From Adiantum capillus-veneris (Eukaryota; Streptophyta; Polypodiopsida; Polypodiales; Pteridaceae), in contig CM043950.1 in the NCBI GenBank assembly GCA_014529385.2, positions 70,368,935 to 70,432,934 on the forward strand: 64,000 bases of DNA, written 5' to 3'. Positions 44,631 through 55,711 of the stretch are shown here, piece by piece; position 1 is the stretch's first letter; each line of letters starts with the position of its first letter. The notes beneath the pieces are model-generated. The model saw nothing but the letters and a program-made list of their open reading frames with translations. It had not been told where the DNA came from and ran no database searches. The translations under genes were made by a program, and so were the position numbers.

Positions 44631-47600
44631 GTTTGTGCTTTGACATAAACTCCAGTTTTGGTGCACGACACAGTAGTTATATGGCTTTTTCAATATGTTA
44701 TGCGCAACCATTTTCTCATACTTTAATATGGAATTTTCAGCGTATTGTACGTTTTTTTTGAATTGGGTACTGTTAAACCCCAATTGTTTTCTGCCACAGT
44801 CATTTTTGGCACGACTAGTCACATAATCTCGGCTTATATGGTCTGCCGAAAACATTCTGAGATGCAGGCAAGATCACTGAATTAGGGTGTATATGATACA
44901 CGTGTCCTACAACTCACCGTTTGCATTTACGTCGGACCATACCCAAGTTTGGGGCACCTACATTATTCAGGATACTCACCCTTTGCATTTACGTCGGACC
45001 ATACCCAAGTTTGGGGCACCTACATTATTCAGGATATCATCTCATCGAATCCTTACCAGTCTAAACGGTGCAAGGCACTTAGGATGTTGACTTCAACGGT
45101 TATTACGGTAGCCACGGGCTCTCGTTTTTGTCTGCAAGGCATGCTACCCATATGGTATACAGTACGCTCTTACAAATCACTCTGTCAAGGACACTATTAG
45201 TTAAGCATTGTTTCCCACAGTTTTCGGTTGCTATCCAGGCTCACAATTGGTTAAGGATAAGATACGTTCTGGATTGCTTTTGGGGCTGTTGTCACCATAC
45301 AACAACACTTCTTTCACAAGCAACGTGCCCATGCTAAGTCATTTTCATACAATCATGACCCCTACCAGGAAGGTAGATCAAGATGTGATACCTCTCTCAA
45401 TGAGCGAGTCATATCGAACACTTGTGGAATGCTTATACGATAAGCTGCAAGTCAGGCATAAGATGCGTAAGAGCACACATCTTGGGTGCACACTCTAAAA
45501 CATAAGGCAAGTTCCTCAGCCCAGCATGTTCTTCTTCTCTCTCTCTCTCTCTCTCTTTAAGGGAAACATGAAAATCTTCTAAGAATCTTTTGATACATGT
45601 TTTGCTCGTGAGTCAGCCTGAGCCAAGGTGCTCTAACTCTCAGCTAACACGTGGCTAAGATGCTACTCCAGTTAGTCTTCATCGGTTCGTTGATTGAACA
45701 CTATTTTGCATAAGGGCTATGAGCCAAACAGGGTAAGAGCTGATGTTAAGATAAGGGTAAGACCCAACTATTGGCATTCTTTGGGTGATTATTGTCAAGA
45801 TATACCCAAGGAAGTACACATTGACGTTAATGGACAAGCAAGAGTCTTGTCATTACGGATATTTAGGGTGTCATTTTCGCACTATAGGTTTCTAGTACGA
45901 TGCTCATGTTGAGTTTTTGATACTCTTGCACTTCCATCAGCTGATCTATACCATGGAGTCTAGAGACAGCACACAGTTAAGACAGCATGGCTGTTAATAC
46001 GAGCTAGACATTTGACTTATGTGGATTTCTTGCTCTCACTATAGCACTACGACGTGTCTATGGATATACTTGTTGGGGTAAGACCCGGCGGGTGATTGTT
46101 ACATCACCCCATAGGCATTAAGGATCACAGTTTGATCTGCATTGAGGATCACAATTTAATCTCTCCCAGTTAGACTTTCAAGAAAAGAATTCTGCACTCT
46201 ACCACGCGGTAGCGGACAAATTCAACTTTTCAAGTGATTTCAATCATTACATACACGGTTAACTATGTTGGTTACTGTTACCTGCTAGTTGAGCAGTTTC
46301 TACAAAAGGTCTTACCAAAGGGTTTGCCTATGTAGATTTTAACCAAAGAGGTTGGATTGCGAGGGAAACACCCATGGTTCCCACTACAATGCTGTTTGTT
46401 TTTTCAGGTAGGAGACGTGCTCCTCTCCATTTGAATACGGGTAAGTGAACATTACGTCCAAATCTCCAGGTATGCATCAACTGATTTGGTGTATTCCATT
46501 TTTAGTATGCTTTGCTTGGTTTTTCAAGACATATAAGTACCCTTGAATGTTACAGAGTCATGCCAAGGGCATATCGGCACAAAGTATTTTTGGCCAAGTA
46601 TCCAATCTATCTTTTTGCCTTATGATGTTACGAACCTACTTGTAGGGTTCAATTTGGCACATGTTGTCACATGGGATACGACATGGTCTAGGAACTCAAG
46701 GAGTTCGGTTTAGCCAGTGTGGAGCAAGGCTAATGAGGGTCCCTCTCACTCCCGTCGTAGAGTGTCTGTAGTAACCTCCACACACAAGTACGTCTTGTAC
46801 TTGAAGGATGTTCCTTTTCACACATCGTTATATGAGACATATTCCACATGTGGAGAATATGAGTCTCTCGACTGCCACTAGCGCCATTATGTCAATTATG
46901 TGTCACGACAAAGTCCCTAGGTGCTGGTCACATCTGTTTTCTATACCATTTTTAGCACGACGTATCAGGAGCAATTTCGTGGCCAAAAATTGTCGGATAC
47001 TTAGAATGACTTGTTAAGATACAAGTACTGCTAAACAACATTACAGATGGTTGTTTATACATATAGCAAGGCTATAAGCTGTTAATGAAAAAGTTTCATT
47101 GTTTGTATCTCGAAGTGATCAATGTTTCACCTTTTATTGTGATTCAGACGTTTCAGCAAGGTTTGCAAAAGATTGCAACTAAAAGTATTTAGTTTCTTTT
47201 CAGAACTATTTACATTCCTTTTATTGCGTGCTAGGCGCATCACATTTGCCATACGTATTGGCAAGCATCATTATGGATATACAGGTTTAGTTAGTTTTTG
47301 TTAAAGGCATGCACACTAGGTGTTATGGGTCCTAGTGTTTAGCAAGGGTTGATTTGGAACGGCATGCATATTCCACAGATTGTTACTTATGAAGCATTTT
47401 GCACTCTATGTGCACTATCTCTCTGAGATTACTTTCGGATCCACTCAATCACCAATAGAGGTCATGGATCGGTTTGGGCGTTTGTGGATTTTTTCAAGTT
47501 AACCACGATGGTTATTTCAGACATTGTTGATTCTTCACCAATGTTAAACACTACTGTGATTTCCCGTTTACCAGTCATCTGGGACGACTGTCTGTAAACC

Positions 47601-47634
47601 GTGAGGAAAACACACCTCAGTAATGTCAGTTATC
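44631..47634 (+). pseudogene. E4 pol region, mostly unreadable
   Basis: Protease and reverse transcriptase should lie here, but no motif survives in any plus frame as far as I can read. A 62-bp tandem duplication (44912-45035) and a CT tract (about 45535-45556) are present. Confidence 0.5.
44912..45035. repeat. 62-bp tandem duplication inside E4
   Basis: 44912-44973 and 44974-45035 are nearly identical (ACTCACC...CATTATTCAGGAT). Confidence 0.92.
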
Positions 47635-47870
47635 CAAGGGGATAGGCAGATTACAAAGGTTACAAAGAGTAATCTTATGCTAAAGGATCTGCTAAGAGCA
47701 TACGCTAACACAACGCATTTCTAAATAGATGATTTTCTCCCTATTCTAGAATTTGCTTAAGTACGATTTTCGACTTTGAACACCTCTTGTGGTGGGGTTG
47801 GAGATTGTGTCAATACTTTCATACGTCAAGGACTTACCAGGTGTGCTGACAGAGCATGTTGGCAAGTAAC
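47635..47870 (+). pseudogene. E4 integrase relic
   Basis: Reads LKDLLRAYANTTHF, then a stop, then DDFLPILEFA, which fits the gypsy integrase stretch LEDMLRAYV...DDFLPLLEFAYN after the catalytic Glu. The Glu itself is not readable. Confidence 0.7.
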
Positions 47871-48020
47871 CTTCATTAGGGATGAACATGTAACGGACTG
47901 TTCAAGATACTCAGGCGAGTAGAAAATCTGGCTCACAACTACATGGAAAGTTACGCCAAGGTTTCCTTGCATTATTCCAGTACTTTCAGAAGATCTGAAA
48001 ACTGGTTATGCCTTTGGACA

Positions 48021-48164
48021 ACTCTTAGTTGCGGTTACTCCTTTACAGTACTCAAGTGAGTTATAAATGGAGTTACCATTTAAACCCAAGTGACTCTTAG
48101 TTGTGGTTACTCCTTTACAACACTCAAGTGAGTTATATATGGAGTTACCATTTAGACCCAAGTG
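48021..48164. repeat. 72-bp tandem duplication inside E4
   Basis: 48021-48092 and 48093-48164, starting ACTCTTAGTTG(C/T)GGTTACTCC. Confidence 0.9.
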
Positions 48165-48360
48165 GTTGCAAACGGACAACAATGTTGAAAATCAAGATAT
48201 TCCTCTTGGTTTCATTGAACCTCCTCACTGCACCAATTATCGATCATACAGACAATTGGCTCACTTATGGGACGTCAATAACGAGAACATCAGTATTCTT
48301 AAGAAGAAGTTTCCCACTTTTGTTTTCGCAGACAAAAACTCTTCTTTAAGGGGGGAGTAA
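48103..48360 (+). pseudogene. E4 pol C-terminal end
   Basis: 85 open codons ending LKKKFPTFVFADKNSSLRGE just before the polypurine tract; the FP...F..DK..LRG ending is typical of gypsy pol tails. Confidence 0.55.
48348..48360 (+). other. E4 polypurine tract
   Basis: AAGGGGGGAGTAA immediately before the 3' LTR. Confidence 0.9.
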
Positions 48361-48532
48361 TGTCAGGACACGGGTCCTGTACCCTAAGAACTAGGCTAGG
48401 CAAGGACTACGGCTAAGGGCCGGGCTAGGCAGTGTGGACATGGGATCCGTCTAGGGAAAGGGGCTAGGAGCCCACCTATAAAGGGAGGTTGGGAGGAGGA
48501 TCTATCAGAGCCTAGTTGCCTAGTTTCTTACA
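48361..48532 (+). repeat. E4 3' LTR, 172 bp
   Basis: Same length as the 5' LTR with five substitutions, followed by the GCATA target duplication. Confidence 0.95.
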
Positions 48533-48980
48533 GCATAGAGATTTGGTGTCGTGCATCATCCATGGTGTGCAAGATGTGAATGCATGCTTGAGAGAATCTC
48601 CTAGAATGTGTGAATGAGAAATGAGCTTTAGGTTATGAGTTTTGACTTATATACTGCTTAAAATATTTTTTAATTAACAAAATCAATAAAACTAATACAA
48701 AATTAAAAAACTCAAAAATAGACAAAACTTTGAACATGAAACCACCGATTATGCCCCGAAAAAAATCACTTGGCATTACTATGCTTGTTTACAATAGAGA
48801 TGGTAAATTTAATGACAATTTGTTACTTTTTCTTGCCGTTTTGTCGCTAGTTTCTAACCACCACTGGAGTCAATCCCTTGCACCTCAGGTATGATGGGAT
48901 TTTGATCGCCTCATGTTAATTGCTTTTCTTATCCCCCACATTTCAGATTACTTTTGATGCTAGTCTTCAGTCTCTCTCTT
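48533..48980. other. Short spacer between E4 and E5; no gene seen
   Basis: This continues the locus that E4 interrupted at 42965; its right edge is the E5 insertion site. Confidence 0.5.
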
Positions 48981-49269
48981 TGTTAACCCTCACGCATATT
49001 CCTATCACCTACGACGGACGCTATATTATTTATTTGGTAGAGTCAGATACCGGGCTTGTCGGTCCAATAGGAAAAGGGTAAGAGTGATCGCCGATGAGAG
49101 GTGCACTCTAACTGGAACATTCAAGGGATTAATTGGCTAAGCATGGGCGCCCAAGTGTGAATGGGGCGAGCTCATATAAAAGTCAACTAAACCTAAAATT
49201 CACTCATTCTCTCATTTGTGCAATTGGAGAGTGCTCTTGCTCCATCTCCATCTTCTTCTTCTTCACCTC

Positions 49270-49303
<34 letters not shown>

Positions 49304-49304
49304 C

Positions 49305-49383
<79 letters not shown>

Positions 49384-49612
49384 TGATCGAGCATTGCGAA
49401 GGCGGCGAAGCGATTGAGCGCGGTGCGGCGGCGGCTCCTTCTTCTTCGCGGCGAGGAATCCTCCACGATAGCAAGCCTAGAGCGGTGAGCGACACACCAT
49501 CGCCATCTTTGAGCTTACTAGTTTAGGCTTGTTGTGTGCTTGGAGCCATTTGTGGCTCGCACACAGTGTATCGGCAAGTTCCTTGCATTGACACGTGCGA
49601 CATACGCGCACA
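48981..49612 (+). repeat. E5 5' LTR, 632 bp
   Basis: TGTTAACCC to GCGCACA. TATA box TATAAAAG at 49175-49182. A (GT)n tract (49273-49300) and a (GA)n tract (49308-49381) follow it and would be transcribed. Confidence 0.95.
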
Positions 49613-49616
49613 TTTT

Positions 49617-49633
49617 TGGCGCCGTTGCCGGGG
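49617..49633 (+). other. E5 primer-binding site (tRNA-Asp type)
   Basis: TGGCGCCGTTGCCGGGG, the sequence used by Athila/Tat-type elements, four bases after the LTR. Confidence 0.88.
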
Positions 49634-50359
49634 AATGCCATACACTAAGCTTGAATGGCACTATGTGCTTTTTTTGTGGTGCAATTTCAATTGTAGGAAG
49701 GGTAGGGAAGGAAGATGTGTGTGTTAAGAAGAAGGATTTTGTGTTGCTACTGTGTATTTCTTTGTTATTGGAGTTTTCAAAGGTACTGTGTTTTTTCTCT
49801 GTGATAAGGTCTTTGTATTAAGGTTGTTAGTTCTGTGTAATGTAATATACAGTAAGTAGGAAGTAGATTTGTGAGAGCTAATGAAGTGTGTTAGTGTGTA
49901 ACAATAGGTGTATTAGTTGTAAGTAGGTAGGTAGAGTGTGTGTGTGCTCGCGCGCAGGCCGCGGCGACCTTATCCCAAAAATAAAAATAAAAAAATAAAA
50001 AAATTTAAAGGTAGGACCGGATCGGAAATATCTCCCAGACCCAAGCCCAGAACCAAGCTCACGCTCAAGCTTAGGCCTCAGTCGCCTTTTAAAATTACGA
50101 ATTTTACCTTCACACGTAGCTAAAAATCGATATTTTTTTAGGACCAACGGAGCTTCAGGTGACCGAACGTTGTGCTATAAAGCACACCGCGACCCTCTGA
50201 GTGATACGCTCATTTTGAGCTATTACACACTTTAATAAAAAAACCGATCATTCAAAAATATTTAAAAAACATAAAAAAACGAGTGAAAACGGACGCCTAA
50301 AAAAGTAAGCGTTTAACCTTCGAGGTTATTCGTCGACACTTGTAGGGTGCCAAAGGCAC
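49634..50359. other. E5 5' leader
   Basis: 726 bp, no convincing coding frame. Confidence 0.6.
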
Positions 50360-53300
50360 ATGCATTTGCGCTTTGGTCGTGTGCTAGAGATAGGGCAGCT
50401 AGAGAGAATTTCGACTTACGCGAGTTCTCATTATCCACCTACCTTAGGTGCCGGGCCCTCAGCGAGGACCCAAGGTAGTACAAACCAAGACCCGAACATA
50501 GCAGCTAGTGACTCTTCCTCTGACTACGACGTCATGGAGGGTTTCCTAATGCCTAATCCCGATAGCTCAAGCCAAGACATGCATGCCATGGGCCCACGGT
50601 CCGGGCCGAGCGTGCTTAGCCGCTTGAAGGAAACCTTTAGTAGAGCCACTCACTCCAAACATGGAGCTAATGATGTAAATGAGGGGGGTGGGGAAGTAAA
50701 TTCTCCATTCATGACCAACGTAGACCCTATTCCCTTAGAGAATATGCACGTTAATACTTCATTCACTGCACCTCCTGACTCTTCAGAGCTATTCCCCTCC
50801 GAGGTCATATTACCCGATGGTAGAAGCCTTGCCGAAGTGCAAGAGGTTGAGCGATATATCATTGCAGCTAGGGAAAAGGAAGTCGAGACCTTACGCAAAG
50901 CGGAGCAACGAAGAGAGTTAAAATCAAAAGCTCGTATATCAATATCTTGCTAGGAGAGCAATCGAGTGCTCCTAACTTAGCAACCGCTAAGGGCCAACCC
51001 TTAGAAAGCAACATTGCATCTAGTTCAAAGGACACCCCTAGCACCTCAATCCTAGATAGAGCGTTCTTAAATGAGATTTGGGAGTACGAACTACAAATGA
51101 AAACTCTTACTGACCTATACACAGGTCACACCTATCACGTGGGTTGGTTAGATGTCCTACAATCCACAATGGGTGCTACTAGTGTGGAGGATCAACAACA
51201 AAGAGTTTGTGAGGTCATCCACAGGGTCATTGAGTTAGAGAGACAGAACAAGGGGATCAACATGCCTTCAACGAGTCTCATGAGATTCTTAGATATAGGA
51301 AAGGCTAAACAACTGACCTTATCGCAAATGGAGACTCCCTCGGTAAGTCCGATGGATCCTCCATATGTTGTTTCTCCAGGGGTCTGAGTGTAATCTGAGA
51401 CCACAAGTGATAGCTTCACCTTTCCAAGTCTAGCTCATCTTTCCCTTGACGACACCACGGCTACCATGCCTACCCCAATGATGGGCATGCCAAGAAACAC
51501 GCCATGGACCTCATTTGTTAGTAAAGCACGGATACATGGTAGCTCAATGCCTGCAATAGTACCTACAAGTGTGTACCAATCGTATACACCCATGGGTCCT
51601 CGTATTCATGTAGCCCGTACCCCTCCCATTGTTTCAACAACCTATGCTCCACAACCACAACACCCAAGTTCTTATTTCCATGGGACTATACCGACTAGCA
51701 TTAGCATGTCACATACGACGTCTGCTATGCCTAGGGCCACACATATGAACTTTGGGCTACCACATGGCACAACACCGTACCCAACGTGGAACCCAAGGGC
51801 TTCCTATGCGCCAAGCCCAATGCCAATACCTACTCCACATGTAGTCTCTGGAGCGCCTTCACCCACGATGCCTGCTCACTTAGGTGACTTGGCAGCATTT
51901 GCTCAAGCTATTGGTCAATCTATTGTTGAGAATATACGTAACACGCCTGATAGAGAACCTAGAAGTAAGGCAATACAAATAGTCAAGCTCACATAAAAAT
52001 TTAGTGGAGATGGGGATGTGAGAAAGCATATCGAAGTGTTTGAACAAATATGCAATTATCTAGGAGAACACAATGACCTGCATAAGAGTAATGCTTTAAG
52101 CCTAACCTTAAGTGGGAAGGCAAGGGATTGGTATAGAACCCTAAGGGTGGAAGAAAAAACGATTTACCGTACTCTTAGGAGACTGTTCTTGAAAGAATAC
52201 ATACGAGAGGGAGTGCTTTGGGGTGTAGCCTCTCAGCTCCAGAAAGCCCAACGAGAGGAAGGAGATTTGGTGAGAGACTTTATTAGTCGCTTGAAGCATT
52301 TGAATTCTCTTTGTAATCTAAATGAGCTCTTCAATAATAATCAATTGCTGGATAGATTCATTAGGGGATTATGACATGAGGATATCTACAATGGCCTAGT
52401 CATTATAGGTATCACCACTTGGGAAGCAGTCACCACCAATGCGATCCAATTGGAGGATAATTTAATGATTCAAGGAGAAAGAGTGTCTGTTGAGCCTAAA
52501 TCTATTAGCTCGCAAGCATCAAGGCATCCACCAATGACCCTAAAGCCTATTGCTAAGGAGCCAAGATATTTGAGATTACTTTAGTGGATCTCACCAAGGC
52601 TATTCAAGAGAGTCTTAGAGACAATCGTGCTCCGCAAAACAATCATATGTATCCAAGAAGGGAGAAACAATGGTGCTCAATATTCTATGGACCGCATAGT
52701 ACCAGTGAATGCCCTACTTTTAGAGTAAAATTCAATGGGAACTGCACTGCATGTGGGAGATATGGTCATCAAGCTAAGGATTGCGTAGTATTTAAGCGTG
52801 CGATGGCCAATAGACCAACCTTAGCATGGACAGACACACCTCGAGTGCCTGCATTGATACCGGCCCCACCTCTTGAACAAACAGCACAACACATGGTCCC
52901 TAGGGCCCAAAATGTTGTTCAAACAACACCCTTACCACCTCCAGTGCTAGGACCGCAACCACCACATCCGAGAATCACTTATGTGAATCAAGTGGGTTGT
53001 GAGTCATCTATTGCTTGTTTGGAAGGCTGTGAGGAAGATATAGATCCTAATATTGCATATGGGATGGATGTGCTTGAAGAAAGTCCACAATACTACATGG
53101 AGGACTATTGGGAACAAGTCAAACCTGTATATCAAGTAGCTGCTCTTGTGGCAAGAGGCCAAAATATCAATTACACTGCTAAGAGACCACCTCTTCAATG
53201 CTATGAGTGTGGAGGTCCACATCGTGTAGCCGAGTGTCCTATTAGGCTACAAAATAATGCCACACTAATGCAAACCAATCAAGCGAGCACGTCTACAATG

Positions 53301-53399
53301 CCGATACTCATGTGTAATCAATGTGGCATAGATCATTTCATTGCCCAATGTCCAAATAAATCCAAATGCACCCAAGATCACGCCATTAAACTTGATTGA
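50360..53399 (+). pseudogene. E5 gag with multiple zinc knuckles, broken
   Basis: Readable in pieces: 50360-50953 (Ser/Pro-rich, then PDGRSLAEVQEVERYIIAAR), 50947-51387 after a frame change, 51466-51996 (Pro/Thr/Met-rich linker), 52003-52374 (capsid core FSGDGDVRKHIEVFEQI...DWYRTL...FIRGL), and 52584-53399 after another frame change. In-frame stops lie near 51385-51396, at 51994-51996 (TAA) and 52372-52374 (TGA). The last piece has CTACGRYGHQAKDC (about 52744-52785), CYECGGPHRVAEC (about 53200-53238), CNQCGIDHFIAQC (about 53312-53350) and a damaged first knuckle CSIFYGPHSTSEC, four in all. One or two are usual in plant gypsy gag. The protein would package element RNA. Confidence 0.85.
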
Positions 53400-54684
53400 A
53401 GTTACCGAGGAGCCATCACAAAGTACACATGTGGTACTAGTAAACGTACTCACACGATCGATGCTCCAAAAACAAAATTATATTCTTGAGGAAAGAGACA
53501 CGGCATCAATTGCCCAATCTCAGAAAAAGAAGAAAACACGAAGGAAGAGATCGCAAAAAGCAGCGAAGTCAGACCCCAGTTCAAAGACCAACATAGGGAC
53601 TGGTGACGACCTCGTATATATGAACGACGCTGAAGAGAATTCTGATTCAGGTGAAACCATGGAGACCAAAACAACCACTAAGATAGAAACCAACAAGGAA
53701 GATCTTCATGAGCCACAATGGCCAGGATCCGAGAAGAAGATAGGAACTTATCCAAACCCTACAGAGGAGATTGAGCGATTCAAGCAATTAAGGAGTTTGG
53801 TAGAAGATACCCAAAGGGATCTAGAACCAGCACCTAGGCAGATCCAGATTCCAGACACCGTGTTTTCTACGCAACAACAACCTCACCAAGTCCATAGACC
53901 CTTAGCCATACCTAGTGTCATCCAAGAAGAAAGTGATTTAAAGTCATGGGAAAGTGGGCGTACTTACTTCTTGATGGAAAGAATGTTTACAGAGGGACTA
54001 CTTGATCCTATCGAAGAAATGGGGATCCCATCTTCTCCACGTCAAGGGACTCAAGGTCAAAAGGTGCCGTTAAACATTGCCAAATTGATGGATTTCATGT
54101 CTTCAGAAGTTAGAACCACCATCATGTCCAAACTATATAAAGACCCTGAGCTAGTCTCAGCTCTTCGAGCCTTCCTCAATGGAGAACTAAAGTTTGGGCT
54201 ACCACAATTTGCCCAGATGGATGAAGCTAGCGAGATGCCAATAGAGGAGGAACACTTAGATCCACAACCCAACTTAGGTGAGAACCTTGTTATAGAAATA
54301 CTTGTTAACAAGTTGGGACAATACTTTGAGGGTGATGAATGCAATGCGACCATACCAATCACTACTAAGGGATTAACTGTGAATGGAATCCTTGATGGTG
54401 GCGCTAGGGTTAGCATTGTGACTAAAAATTGCTGGGAAACTATGGGAAGACCTCACCTTGCGACCACAACCATAGTAGTGAAGATGGCCAATGGGTCTAT
54501 TGTTAAACCTATTGGGATGCTAGAAGATCTCAAGATCAAGGTCTTTGGACATAAAATAAGAGTTAGCCTCATTGTTATGGATTTCTCCAAGCACACGATG
54601 GCATCTGAGATAATCTTAGGACGTCTTTTCATGAGGGAAGCAAAAATGGTGCATGACTGGTCTAAAAACCATGTCTACTTGTAG
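53341..54684 (+). CDS. E5 protease polyprotein segment
   Basis: 447 codons, open throughout, overlapping the end of gag in another frame; gag and this frame join best near 53390. The N-terminal part is charged (KKKKTRRKRSQK, then acidic). The C-terminal 150 residues are a retropepsin-like domain: GILDGGARVSIV (active-site Asp in LDGGA, 54391-54405), then FGHKIRVSLIVMDF and EIILGRLFM. The DGG form instead of D(S/T)G is shared with some plant gypsy proteases. The frame ends at TAG 54682-54684, with no reverse transcriptase after it. Confidence 0.75.
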   Translation: MPNVQINPNAPKITPLNLIEVTEEPSQSTHVVLVNVLTRSMLQKQNYILEERDTASIAQSQKKKKTRRKRSQKAAKSDPSSKTNIGTGDDLVYMNDAEENSDSGETMETKTTTKIETNKEDLHEPQWPGSEKKIGTYPNPTEEIERFKQLRSLVEDTQRDLEPAPRQIQIPDTVFSTQQQPHQVHRPLAIPSVIQEESDLKSWESGRTYFLMERMFTEGLLDPIEEMGIPSSPRQGTQGQKVPLNIAKLMDFMSSEVRTTIMSKLYKDPELVSALRAFLNGELKFGLPQFAQMDEASEMPIEEEHLDPQPNLGENLVIEILVNKLGQYFEGDECNATIPITTKGLTVNGILDGGARVSIVTKNCWETMGRPHLATTTIVVKMANGSIVKPIGMLEDLKIKVFGHKIRVSLIVMDFSKHTMASEIILGRLFMREAKMVHDWSKNHVYL

Positions 54685-54794
54685 TTCCAAGATTCTGTCA
54701 TTCGAGTGGATCTTGTGAGACTGGTCGAGCACATCCTCTAGGAAACAGGTTTATAATTGATCATAGATCTGACACCACAGTTCACTCGGCCCCA

Positions 54795-55439
54795 TTGCAG
54801 TATTGTTACACATGTAAAGCGGACACTGATGTTGGGGAAGATTCTCCTTATATGGATGTACTACCTGGGATGACTGAGTTGGACAATGTGGATTGGGTCC
54901 ACCTAGCAGCAACCATAGACACTTGGGGAAATAGGCGGACGACTTGGGTAACACCTGAGGGGGATAAAATGCCCGTACCCTTTAATGTGCTACAAGCAAT
55001 GCATATAGCTTCTGACAAGACTCATCCTAATATAACGAAGAAAACTTACAAGTGGGTCCCTAAAGCTTCTTTAGTGACCATGGCTAGTGTTAAAAAACAG
55101 AAGCCTTGTAAGAAACGTCCCACTTGTCCCAAGAAATGTAAGAAAATATTGCGATGGATTCCTAAACGACTATTGGAAGCCCAAGGCTACTATGAAGGAA
55201 ATAATCAAATCTGGGTGCCAAAACGTAGATTGTGTTCTTACTTGTCACCTGACCCATGTGAGCCCAATTCTGTAGCTTCAAAACGAATTGACGATCGCGG
55301 AAAGAAAAAAATCACAGAATGCTACACACCCGCTCTAGAGCTAGTTTGGGTACCGAAGAAAGAACAATTTGTTCCACCTAGCTCAGGAAGGGAGGAGTCC
55401 CATGAAGCTTCTAGCTCCTCATGTAATGCATCCATATAG
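54795..55439 (+). CDS. Unrecognised ORF with four W(V/I)PK motifs
   Basis: 214 codons with no interruption, between the protease and the non-coding 3' part of E5. Four short motifs recur in frame: YKWVPKASL (WVPK at 55053-55064), LRWIPKRLL (55155-55166), QIWVPKRRL (55212-55223) and LVWVPKKEQF (55347-55358). Between the first two is a Cys/Lys cluster (KPCKKRPTCPKKCKK). The protein is basic with a serine-rich tail. I recognise no known domain, and it sits where reverse transcriptase would be expected. It could be a nucleic-acid-binding accessory protein or a spliced part of gag; both are guesses. The start codon choice is uncertain, since the frame may have been read through from upstream. Confidence 0.6.
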   Translation: MQYCYTCKADTDVGEDSPYMDVLPGMTELDNVDWVHLAATIDTWGNRRTTWVTPEGDKMPVPFNVLQAMHIASDKTHPNITKKTYKWVPKASLVTMASVKKQKPCKKRPTCPKKCKKILRWIPKRLLEAQGYYEGNNQIWVPKRRLCSYLSPDPCEPNSVASKRIDDRGKKKITECYTPALELVWVPKKEQFVPPSSGREESHEASSSSCNASI

Positions 55440-55695
55440 GTAAAAGCTTCTCCATAGCCTCCACCTACAATAGTGGACCTCCATGAAGCTACAAAGCAAT
55501 CCACACCTCCCAGTGTTCAAGAATCACTTGATGAACCACTTCAAGTTCGATCTTGGGAGAGTACCTTACCACCCTTGCAACTCGACGAGGCACCTAAGGT
55601 AATAGAAAACTAATGGTAAAAATCCTCACCTATTACCAACTGGAACAATTGGTTTCAAAGGGTGACGAGCACATTTCAAACATTATGATCTACCC

Positions 55696-55711
55696 AAGGA
55701 AGGGGGGAGTG
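55696..55711 (+). other. Internal polypurine-like tract in E5
   Basis: AAGGAAGGGGGGAGTG resembles the real tract at 57304-57316 but lies 1.6 kb upstream of the LTR. It may be the old 3' border of coding sequence or an extra priming site. Confidence 0.5.

Larger units (their letters stand above)
42966..48532 (+). mobile_element. E4: Ty3/gypsy element with very short LTRs and decayed pol
   Basis: 5567 bp between target duplications GCATA (42961-42965 and 48533-48537). LTRs are 172 bp each and differ at five positions. Order on the plus strand: LTR, tRNA-Met primer site, leader, gag (44034-44630), decayed pol with an integrase relic (about 47635-47870) and a C-terminal end (48103-48360), polypurine tract, LTR. 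Confidence 0.92.
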
